A program made the position numbers and the translations under genes. Below the pieces are notes generated by a model. The model did not search any database, had not been told where the DNA came from, and worked only from the letters and a program-made list of their open reading frames with translations. Shown in pieces: positions 1 through 5,103 of a stretch of 5,103 nucleotides of DNA (within the stretch, counting starts at the first letter, position 1; every line of letters starts with the position of its first letter). Where the stretch lies: the NCBI GenBank assembly GCA_027340195.1, contig DAHWNE010000165.1:1-5103 (forward strand), read 5' to 3'. This stretch comes from Acetobacteraceae bacterium (lineage in GTDB: Bacteria; Pseudomonadota; Alphaproteobacteria; Acetobacterales; Acetobacteraceae).

Positions 1-1
1 T

Positions 2-970
2 GCGACGCGCAACATCCTCTCCCGCGAGGCGCTGGCGGCGACCAAGAAGGGGGTGCGGATCATCAACTGCGCCCGCGGCGGGCTGGTGGACGAGGCGGCG
101 CTGGCGGAGGCGATCACCAGCGGCCATGTGGCCGGTGCCGCGCTCGATGTGTTCGAGACGGAACCGGCGACCCGCTCGCCGCTGTTCGAACTCGAGAACG
201 TGGTCTGCACCCCGCATCTGGGTGCGGCCACCGCCGAGGCGCAGGAGAACGTCGCCTTGCAGGTGGCCGAGCAGATGAGCGATTTCCTGCTGACCGGCGC
301 GGTGGCGAATGCGATCAACATGCCCTCGGTCTCGGCCGAGGACGCGCCGCGGCTGCGCCCCTATATGGACCTCTGCCGGTTCCTCGGCGCCTTCGCCGGA
401 CAGCTCACCCATTCGCGCGAAGGGGTGATCCGCCGGGTGACGATCGAATACGAGGGCCAGGCGGCGGGGCTCAATCATCGCCCGCTGTCGGCGGCGGTGC
501 TGGCCGGGCTGATGACGCCGGTGGTGGCCGGGGTGAACATGGTCAATGCGCCGGTGGCGGCGCGCGAACGGGGGATCGAAGTCGCGGAGACGGCGCTCGA
601 TCGGCCGGGCGAGTATCAGACCCTGGTGCGGGTGACGGTGGAGGCCGACCGGCTCACCCGCTCGGTCTCCGGCACGCTGATCGCCGGGCGGCGGCCACGG
701 CTGGTGGAGATCAAGGGCATTCCGGTGGAGGCCGAGTTCGCTCCGCACATGCTCTATGTCACCAACAAGGACAAACCGGGCTTCATCGGCCGGTTCGGCG
801 CCACCCTGGCCGGGGCGGGGATCAATATCGCCACCTTCCATCTCGGTCGCGCCGAGCCGGGCGGGGATGCGATCTGCCTGGTGTCCGTCGACGAGCCGGT
901 GCCCGATGACGTGCTGGCGATGGTGCGCGATCTGCCGCAGGTGGTGCAAGCCGATCGGCTGGCGTTCTGA
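2..970 (+). CDS. serA: D-3-phosphoglycerate dehydrogenase, C-terminal part (5' end outside window)
   Basis: Oxidises 3-phosphoglycerate to 3-phosphohydroxypyruvate with NAD+, the entry step of serine synthesis, in the cytoplasm. The frame is open from base 2, so about 322 residues are visible of the roughly 525 usual for the long form; the GTG at 53 lies inside the domain and is not a start. Visible parts in order: the end of the NAD-binding/catalytic domain with the three catalytic residues of D-2-hydroxyacid dehydrogenases (Arg in INCARGG, codon 74-76; Glu in FETEP, 161-163; His in CTPHLGAAT, 215-217); then an intervening allosteric substrate-binding-type domain (about 300-720); then a C-terminal ACT domain (about 745-965) with the NKDKPGFIGRFG and INIATFHLGR motifs, the usual place for serine feedback control. 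It ends in TGA. kup follows after 66 bp with no clear terminator between. The three-domain layout separates it from short PGDHs and from other 2-hydroxyacid dehydrogenases. Confidence 0.95.
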   Translation, partial: ATRNILSREALAATKKGVRIINCARGGLVDEAALAEAITSGHVAGAALDVFETEPATRSPLFELENVVCTPHLGAATAEAQENVALQVAEQMSDFLLTGAVANAINMPSVSAEDAPRLRPYMDLCRFLGAFAGQLTHSREGVIRRVTIEYEGQAAGLNHRPLSAAVLAGLMTPVVAGVNMVNAPVAARERGIEVAETALDRPGEYQTLVRVTVEADRLTRSVSGTLIAGRRPRLVEIKGIPVEAEFAPHMLYVTNKDKPGFIGRFGATLAGAGINIATFHLGRAEPGGDAICLVSVDEPVPDDVLAMVRDLPQVVQADRLAF

Positions 971-1024
971 CCGGCCACGCTTGCCGGGCGGCGGCGGGCG
1001 GCGTATGCACCCGCGCGCTTTGCC

Positions 1025-1030
1025 AGGGAG
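1025..1030 (+). promoter_or_regulatory. Ribosome binding site of kup
   Basis: AGGGAG lies 6 nt before the ATG at 1037. It is a good Shine-Dalgarno match and supports that start over in-frame alternatives. The 66-bp gap between serA and kup shows no convincing -35/-10 pair, so kup may be read from a promoter upstream of or within serA. Confidence 0.7.
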
Positions 1031-1036
1031 TACGGC

Positions 1037-2917
1037 ATGACGGCCGCCGAGGCGACCGAGACTGCGCGCCCCGCCCGCTGGGGCGCGCTGCTCGCGGTGC
1101 TGGGCGTGGTGTATGGCGATATCGGCACCAGCCCGCTCTATGCGTTCAAGTCCAGCCTGATCCTGTTCCGCGACATCCGCATCTCCGACGTCGAGATCCT
1201 GGGCATCCTGTCGCTGATCTTCTGGTCGCTGGTGCTGATCGTCACGGTGAAATACGTCACCCTGGTGATGCGCGCCGACAACCGCGGCGAGGGCGGCATC
1301 CTGGCCCTGATGGCGCTGGCGCAACGGGTTTGTACCAAGCCGGCCACCCGTGCCGCGGTGGCGCTGGCGGGCATCGCCGGGGCCTGCCTGTTCTTTGGTG
1401 ACGGCGTCATCACCCCCGCCATCTCGGTGCTGTCGGCACTGGAGGGGATCGAGGTTTCGGCGCCCGGATTTCGCGATTTCATCCTGCCGATCGCGGTGGT
1501 GGTGATCGTGGTGCTGTTCTCGGTGCAGTCGCGCGGCACCGAGCGGGTGGGGAAACTGTTCGGCCCGGTGATGCTGGTGTGGTTCGCCTCCATCGGTCTG
1601 CTCGGGCTGCGGCAGATCCTGATCCACCCTTATGTGCTGCTGGCGATGTCGCCATGGTACGCGCTGCAGCTGGTGCTGATCTATAAGGGAATGGCGTTCT
1701 TCGTGCTGGGCGCGGTGGTGCTGTGCCTCACCGGAGCCGAGGCGCTGTACGCGGATATGGGCCATTTCGGCCCGCACCCGATCCGGCTGAGCTGGTCGTG
1801 GTTCGTGCTGCCTTGCCTGGTGCTCAATTATTTCGGCCAGGGGGCGGCGGTGGTGACCGATCCGGCGGTGCTGCACAACCCGTTCTATCTGATGGCGCCG
1901 ATCTGGGCCCGGGTGCCGCTGGTGGTGCTGGCAACGATGGCCACGGTGATCGCCAGCCAGTCGTTGATCACCGGGGCGTATTCGATGACCCGGCAATGCA
2001 TGCAGCTTGGGCTTCTGCCCCGGCTGACGGTCCGCCATACCAGCCCCACCGAGCGCGGTCAGATCTATCTGCCGCAGGTGAACCTGCTGCTGGCGCTGGG
2101 CGTGCTGCTGCTGGTGCTGGCGTTCAAGACCTCGGACGCGCTGGCTTCGGCCTACGGCATCGCGGTGACCGGAACGTTCCTCTGCACCACCTTCCTGGCC
2201 GCGATCGTGTTCCGCCGCCAGTTCCACTGGCCGCGCCCGCTGGCGATCGCGGTGTTCGGGCTGTTCTTCCTGGTGGACCTGGTCTTCTTCTCCGCCAACA
2301 CGGTGAAAGTGGTGGAGGGGGGCTGGGTGCCGCTGGCGATGGGCCTCGGGTTGATGCTGCTGATGACCTCGTGGAAGCGGGGGCGGGATTTGCTGCTGGC
2401 GCGCTGGGTGGCCGACAGCCTGCCGCTGGCCCCGTTCCTGGCCCGGCTGCCGCAGTCGCGCACCTTGCGGGTGCCGGGGACGGCGATCTTCCTGACCGGG
2501 AATCCCGACTACGTGCCGACGTCGCTGCTGCATAACCTCAAGCACAACAAGGTGCTTCACGAGCGGGTGTTTTTCGTCACGGTGCAGAACCTGGACGTGC
2601 CGGAGGCGCATACGCGGATGATGGTGGAGGAGTTGGCGCCGGGCATCACCCGGGTGATCCTGCGCTACGGGTTCATGGAGAGCCCGAACATTCCGCGCGC
2701 GCTCGAGGATCTGCCGGCCCAGGGGGTGGCGTTCGATCCGATGCAGGCAAGCTATTTCCTCGGCCGGGAGGTGATGGTGGCGGCGCAGGTGCCGAAGCTG
2801 CCGCTGTGGCGGCGATGGCTGTTCCTGATGCTGGCGCGCAATGCGGTGCCGGCGACCGAATTCTTCCGGATTCCGTCGGACCGGGTGGTGGAGCTGGGGG
2901 TGCGGGTGGCGATCTGA
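1037..2917 (+). CDS. kup: Kup-family potassium uptake permease
   Basis: Inner-membrane K+ transporter of the KUP/HAK/KT family, generally regarded as an H+-coupled K+ symporter. The 626 residues match the family's usual length (E. coli Kup is about 622), so the gene looks complete. Visible family motifs: [10 protein letters not shown] at residues 26-35 in the first membrane segment; [13 protein letters not shown] at 82-94; [15 protein letters not shown] at 116-130; [15 protein letters not shown] at 231-245; LNYFGQGA at 263-270; and [14 protein letters not shown] at 307-320. Hydrophobic segments fill residues about 15-445, as expected for 12 helices. A hydrophilic cytoplasmic domain of about 180 residues follows and ends in the typical [13 protein letters not shown]. 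The ATG is chosen because AGGGAG sits 6 nt upstream and the protein then begins with a short polar tail just before helix 1. Neighbouring serA and the PPOX gene suggest no specific functional link. No frameshift or missing motif is seen. Confidence 0.97.
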   Translation: MTAAEATETARPARWGALLAVLGVVYGDIGTSPLYAFKSSLILFRDIRISDVEILGILSLIFWSLVLIVTVKYVTLVMRADNRGEGGILALMALAQRVCTKPATRAAVALAGIAGACLFFGDGVITPAISVLSALEGIEVSAPGFRDFILPIAVVVIVVLFSVQSRGTERVGKLFGPVMLVWFASIGLLGLRQILIHPYVLLAMSPWYALQLVLIYKGMAFFVLGAVVLCLTGAEALYADMGHFGPHPIRLSWSWFVLPCLVLNYFGQGAAVVTDPAVLHNPFYLMAPIWARVPLVVLATMATVIASQSLITGAYSMTRQCMQLGLLPRLTVRHTSPTERGQIYLPQVNLLLALGVLLLVLAFKTSDALASAYGIAVTGTFLCTTFLAAIVFRRQFHWPRPLAIAVFGLFFLVDLVFFSANTVKVVEGGWVPLAMGLGLMLLMTSWKRGRDLLLARWVADSLPLAPFLARLPQSRTLRVPGTAIFLTGNPDYVPTSLLHNLKHNKVLHERVFFVTVQNLDVPEAHTRMMVEELAPGITRVILRYGFMESPNIPRALEDLPAQGVAFDPMQASYFLGREVMVAAQVPKLPLWRRWLFLMLARNAVPATEFFRIPSDRVVELGVRVAI

Positions 2918-2929
2918 GGCGGAACTCCA

Positions 2930-2938
2930 TGCTACACT
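2930..2938 (+). promoter_or_regulatory. Possible extended -10 promoter element before the PPOX gene
   Basis: TGCTACACT in the kup-PPOX gap has the TGn plus TAnAnT form of an extended -10 element (TACACT matches TATAAT at 4 of 6 positions). No TTGACA-like -35 is found at 16-18 bp spacing, which an extended -10 can tolerate. Transcription would begin near 2945, leaving a leader of about 17 nt. This is a single weak motif and may be chance. Confidence 0.3.
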
Positions 2939-2950
2939 GCCGGCGCAGCC

Positions 2951-2954
2951 GGAG
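2951..2954 (+). promoter_or_regulatory. Ribosome binding site deciding the PPOX-gene start
   Basis: GGAG lies 7 nt before the ATG at 2962. A competing in-frame ATG at 2929 also has a purine-rich stretch (GGCGGA, 2918-2923) 5 nt upstream, but it would add an arginine-rich leader (LHCRRSRSRS) that does not fit the family. The 2962 start is therefore preferred. The 3' half of a 5-bp inverted repeat (2940-2944 with 2948-2952) overlaps the first two bases of this site. Confidence 0.5.
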
Positions 2955-2961
2955 CCGTAGC

Positions 2962-3360
2962 ATGACCGAGATTCCCCCCGCTTTCCTCGACCTCCTCACC
3001 AGCAAGAAGAGCTTCGCCCACCTCGCCACCGTCATGGCCGACGGTTCGCCCCAGGTCACTCCGGTCTGGTTCGACCTCGCCGACGGCCGCATTCGGGTCA
3101 ACACCGCCCGCGGGCGGGTGAAGGCGCGCACCATGCGCCCCGGCGCGAGGGTCGCGCTCTCGATTCTCGATCCCGACAACGCCTATCGCTATGTCCAGAT
3201 CCGCGGCCGGGTGAGCCGCGAAACCGAGGACGGGGCGGACGCGCATATCGACGCCCTGGCGAAGAAATATCTCGGCAAGGACCGCTACCCGTTCCGCCGC
3301 CCCGGCGAGGTGCGGGTGATGTTCGAGATCACCCCCGAAGCGGTGCAGACGATGGGTTAG
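2962..3360 (+). CDS. PPOX-class (split-barrel FMN/F420-binding type) oxidoreductase, 132 aa
   Basis: A small cytoplasmic protein of the pyridoxamine-5'-phosphate-oxidase-like split beta-barrel superfamily. It looks most like the group often named 'F420-dependent PPOX class' (Rv1155-like). Evidence: FAHLATVMADGSPQVTPVWF at residues 18-37 is the opening strand pair; VNTARGRVKARTM at 46-58 carries the basic residues that in this family contact the cofactor phosphate; ALSILDPDNAYRYVQIRGRV at 65-84 is the central strand pair; HIDALAKKYLGKDRYPFRRP at 95-114 is the group's typical C-terminal stretch. The length of 132 aa is normal for single-domain members, and dimers are usual. The cofactor (FMN, F420 or another) and the substrate cannot be read from the sequence. 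It starts 44 bp after kup, so it may be co-transcribed, or it may use the weak promoter-like motif at 2930. Its TAG stop overlaps the opposing livF stop by 4 bp. Family membership is firm; the reaction is not. Confidence 0.88.
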   Translation: MTEIPPAFLDLLTSKKSFAHLATVMADGSPQVTPVWFDLADGRIRVNTARGRVKARTMRPGARVALSILDPDNAYRYVQIRGRVSRETEDGADAHIDALAKKYLGKDRYPFRRPGEVRVMFEITPEAVQTMG

Positions 3361-4070
3361 GCCAATCCGAAATACGCCCGGTGTAGCGCGTCATCGGCGT
3401 GCAGCTCGGCCACCGTGCCGGAAAACCGCACCCGTCCGCCCTCCAGCGTATAGACCCGCTCGGCCAGATCCAGGAACGCCACGTTCTGCTCGGCGATCAG
3501 CATGGCGAGCCCCGCCCCATCGGCGCGGAACCGGCCCAGCACGGTGATGACCTGCTGCACGAACAGCGGTGAGAGCCCCGCCGAGGGCGCGTCCATCACC
3601 AGCAGCCGTGGCCCCGCCGCCAGCGCCTTGGCGATCCCCAGCATCTTCCGCTGGCCGCCGGACAGGCTCCCCGCCAGCGCCCGCCGCTTCGCCGCCAGGT
3701 CGGGAAACAACTCGAACAGCTCCGCGATCCGCCGCGCCAACGCCGCGCGCGGCACGAACTGCCCGCCGATGCGCAGATTCTCGGTAATCGAAAGCCCCGG
3801 GAACACGCCGAGCTCGGACATATAGGCGAGGCCTGCGCGCACCCGCCGGTCGGTCCGCTGGTGGGTGATGTCGGCCCCGTCCAGATGCACCGTTCCTTCC
3901 CAGGCCGGCATCAGCCCCACCAGCACCTTGAGCAACGTGGTCTTGCCGGCGCCGTTGGCGCCCAACAGCACCACGGTTTCGCCGGCGGCCACCCGCAGCC
4001 CGGGGCCCCACAGCACCTGCACCTGGCCGTAGCCGGAGCAAATCCCCTCGGCGGTCAGCAGGTCAGCCAT
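3357..4070 (-). CDS. livF: Branched-chain amino acid (HAAT-type) ABC transporter ATP-binding protein, LivF-like
   Basis: One of two nucleotide-binding subunits of a Liv-type ABC importer, on the cytoplasmic face of the inner membrane. Residues counted from the ATG at 4070 (237 aa, normal for LivF): Walker A GANGAGKT at 37-44; signature LSGGQ at 136-140; Walker B LLVMD at 156-160; and the LivF-type AEQN in place of a switch His (Gln195). Two features differ from the usual family pattern. Residue 161, normally the catalytic Glu (DEPS), is Ala (DAPS, codon GCG at 3588-3590), and the usual VPEGRR-type stretch before VFPGLSITENL reads SEL and is about one residue shorter. The rest is intact and there is no frameshift, so this is not an obvious pseudogene. 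The ATG at 4070 is chosen over the GTG at 4076 because GGGCGG ends 5 nt before it. The gene overlaps the livG stop by 8 nt (ATGGCTGA), which indicates translational coupling. The substrate is inferred from family only; amides, urea or other amino acids remain possible. Confidence 0.9.
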   Translation of the reverse strand: MADLLTAEGICSGYGQVQVLWGPGLRVAAGETVVLLGANGAGKTTLLKVLVGLMPAWEGTVHLDGADITHQRTDRRVRAGLAYMSELGVFPGLSITENLRIGGQFVPRAALARRIAELFELFPDLAAKRRALAGSLSGGQRKMLGIAKALAAGPRLLVMDAPSAGLSPLFVQQVITVLGRFRADGAGLAMLIAEQNVAFLDLAERVYTLEGGRVRFSGTVAELHADDALHRAYFGLA

Positions 4071-4785
4071 GGGCACCGCCCAGGAACACGCGGATCACTT
4101 CGGGGTCCTTGATGGCGGTGGCGAGCGTGCCCTCGAAGAACTCGCGCCCCGCGTTCATCACCACCACCCGGTCGGTGACCTCCTCGATGAAGCCCATCAG
4201 GTGTTCCACCACCAAGAGCGCTATCCCGCCGGCGGCGAGCGCGCGCAGCCGGCTCGCCATGCGGCCGAGCTCGGCCGGGTTGAGCCCGGCGGCGAGCTCA
4301 TCCACCAGCAGCACGCTCGGCCCGGTGGCCAGCGCGCGCGCCAGATCCAGCGTCTTCTGCTGGGCGGAATTGAGTTCCCCCGCGCGCCGCCCGGCCAGCG
4401 TATCGAGTTCGAGCGAGGCGAGCAGCGCGTCCAGATCCGGCGGGGTGCCGCCGTTGCCGTAGGTGGCCGCGACCAGCACGTTTTCCATCACCGTCAGCGA
4501 CAGGAACGGCTTGGGGGATTGGTAGGTGCGGTTGATCCCCCGCCGCGCCAGCAGATGCGAGGGCACGCCGCCGATCGCCCGTCCGCGATAGGTCACGCTG
4601 CCGCCGTCGGGCGGGTAGAGGCCGGAGATGACGTTGATGCAGGTGGTCTTGCCCGACCCGTTCGGACCGACCAGCCCCAGCACCTCGCCGGGCGCGAGAT
4701 GGAAGCTCACCCCGTCCAGCGCCCGGAACCCTCCGAAGCGCTTGACCAGATCGGTCACCACCAGCAGCGGTTGCTCAGGGGACAC
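4063..4785 (-). CDS. livG: Branched-chain amino acid (HAAT-type) ABC transporter ATP-binding protein, LivG-like
   Basis: The second ATPase subunit of the same importer, expected to pair with LivF under the two permeases. Residues counted from the GTG at 4785 (240 aa): LVKRFGGFRALDGVSF near the N-terminus is typical of LivG; Walker A GPNGSGKT at 40-47; Q-loop Gln89 in INRTYQSP; Walker B LLVDE at 159-163 with the catalytic Glu present, followed by the LivG-typical AAGLNP; switch His195 in VVEH. The signature is unusual: LNSAQQ at 138-143, where LSYGQQ or LAYGDQ is expected, so both the Ser and the Gly that grip ATP across the dimer are replaced. DEP also reads DEL. The start at 4785 is preferred over the GTG at 4791 because GGGG lies 5 nt before it and the protein then begins MSPEQPLL. 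It overlaps the livM end by 11 nt and the livF start by 8 nt. Confidence 0.92.
   Translation of the reverse strand: MSPEQPLLVVTDLVKRFGGFRALDGVSFHLAPGEVLGLVGPNGSGKTTCINVISGLYPPDGGSVTYRGRAIGGVPSHLLARRGINRTYQSPKPFLSLTVMENVLVAATYGNGGTPPDLDALLASLELDTLAGRRAGELNSAQQKTLDLARALATGPSVLLVDELAAGLNPAELGRMASRLRALAAGGIALLVVEHLMGFIEEVTDRVVVMNAGREFFEGTLATAIKDPEVIRVFLGGAHG
4076..4081 (-). promoter_or_regulatory. Ribosome binding site of livF inside the livG end
   Basis: On the minus strand GGGCGG ends 5 nt before the ATG at 4070. It lies within the last codons of livG and includes the first base of the alternative GTG start at 4076, which argues for the ATG as the start used. Confidence 0.5.
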
Positions 4786-5103
4786 GCACACCCCGCGCGG
4801 TCAGCAGCGAGACCAGCCCGTTGGGCAGGAACAGCACCAGCCCCACGATCAGCGCGCCGTAGATGAACTGGAAATACTGCGGCACGGTGATACCGATGGC
4901 GTTATAGACCCCGTACAGGATCAGCACCCCCAGCAGCGGCCCGGTCAGCGTGGTGGCGCCGCCGAACAGCACGAACACCACGGCGAAGATGGAAACCCCG
5001 AGGTCGAAGGCGGTATCGGGATAGAACACCGAGATGTGCCAGGCGAACACCGCCCCCACCAGCCCGGCCACCAGCGCCGACAGCAGCCAGGCGACGGTCC
5101 GCC
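4775..5103 (-). CDS. livM: Branched-chain amino acid ABC transporter permease, LivM-like, C-terminal part (5' end outside window)
   Basis: Inner-membrane permease subunit of the Liv-type importer. Only the last 108 complete codons (from 5101) lie in the window; a LivM protein is usually 300 aa or more. The frame stays open to the right edge, so the GTG at 5071 is internal. Visible features: a hydrophobic helix with the sequence ALVAGLVGAVFAW; the family's YPDTAFDLGVSIFAVVFVLFGG, matching the usual 'P..f.l..S...l..vvlGG' stretch; GPLLGVLIL; and a last helix, IVGLVLFLPNGLVSLL, matching the family's C-terminal FLPxGL. The usual GGxGTLxGP reads GGATTLTGP, a small departure. The stop codon lies inside livG (11-nt overlap), placing this gene first in the visible order livM-livG-livF. 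Assignment as LivM rather than LivH rests on the C-terminal pattern and on its position just before livG. Confidence 0.88.
   Translation of the reverse strand, partial: RTVAWLLSALVAGLVGAVFAWHISVFYPDTAFDLGVSIFAVVFVLFGGATTLTGPLLGVLILYGVYNAIGITVPQYFQFIYGALIVGLVLFLPNGLVSLLTARGVRVP
4791..4794 (-). promoter_or_regulatory. Weak ribosome binding site of livG
   Basis: On the minus strand GGGG ends 5 nt before the GTG at 4785. The alternative GTG at 4791 would have no spaced Shine-Dalgarno. The site lies in the last codons of livM, so livG translation is probably coupled to livM. Confidence 0.4.

Noticed and set aside
971..987. Inverted repeat CCGGC/GCCGG directly after the serA stop, as a terminator
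   Set aside because: Only a 5-bp stem with a 7-nt loop and no T-tract; such repeats are expected by chance in DNA this GC-rich.
754..1593. Two minus-strand open frames opposite the serA end and the kup start (754-1128 and 1138-1593)
   Set aside because: They are Ser/Arg/Thr-rich antisense shadows without ribosome sites or recognisable domains.
1723..2535. 270-codon open frame on the plus strand inside kup
   Set aside because: The protein is a low-complexity Ala/Gly/Arg/Pro frame shadow; kup motifs run through the same DNA in another frame.
2929..2961. Upstream ATG at 2929 as the PPOX-gene start
   Set aside because: It would add an arginine-rich leader not seen in the family, and it would fall before the transcript start if the -10-like motif is used; the ATG at 2962 has its own GGAG site.
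3391..4041. 216-codon minus-strand frame inside livF
   Set aside because: It is an Arg/Gly/Ala-rich out-of-frame shadow of the livF coding sequence, with no motif of its own.
3357..4076. livF as a decaying pseudogene because of the missing Walker B Glu
   Set aside because: Full length, open frame, intact Walker A and signature, and coupled overlaps argue for a working subunit.
4069..4866. 265-codon open frame on the plus strand opposite livG
   Set aside because: It is antisense to a clear ATPase gene, its His/Gln/Arg-rich composition comes from GC-rich codon shadowing, and no family motif is visible.
3357..5103. A urea (Urt-type) rather than amino acid importer
   Set aside because: Nothing visible points specifically to urea, and the binding protein is outside the window; the Liv name is kept as a family-level label only.

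Overview
The window is about 5.1 kb of very GC-rich bacterial DNA, with G/C at most third codon positions and almost no intergenic space. The gene families and codon style fit an alphaproteobacterium, perhaps of the Rhodospirillales/Acetobacteraceae type. That placement is inferred from style only, since there is no rRNA or other marker gene.

Layout. Three genes read rightward: the 3' part of serA (D-3-phosphoglycerate dehydrogenase, cut by the left edge), a complete kup (K+ uptake permease, 626 aa), and a small complete split-barrel flavin/deazaflavin-type (PPOX-class) protein of 132 aa. Three genes read leftward from the right edge: the 3' part of a livM-type permease, a complete livG-type ATPase and a complete livF-type ATPase. 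The two groups converge and their last stop codons overlap by 4 bp at 3357-3360. No RNA genes, mobile elements, CRISPR arrays or convincing factor-independent terminators are visible. The only gaps are 66 bp (serA-kup) and 44 bp (kup-PPOX gene).

Function. serA is the first committed step of serine biosynthesis. kup is constitutive-type potassium uptake. The PPOX-class protein probably binds FMN or F420, but its substrate is unknown. These three need not be functionally linked. The leftward genes form a translationally coupled block (overlaps of 11 and 8 nt) encoding the inner-membrane permease and both ATPases of a branched-chain amino acid (HAAT/Liv-type) ABC importer. Its livH-type permease and periplasmic binding protein would lie beyond the right edge or elsewhere, and the real substrate cannot be read from this part.

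The most unusual point is in the two ATPases. LivF has Ala in place of the catalytic Walker B Glu, and LivG has a decayed signature motif (LNSAQ). In an ABC heterodimer these two elements belong to the same composite ATP site, and the family-typical loss of the switch His in LivF falls there too. The other site is fully canonical. This predicts an importer with one hydrolytic and one degenerate ATP site. The rest of the window looks like ordinary chromosomal housekeeping sequence.
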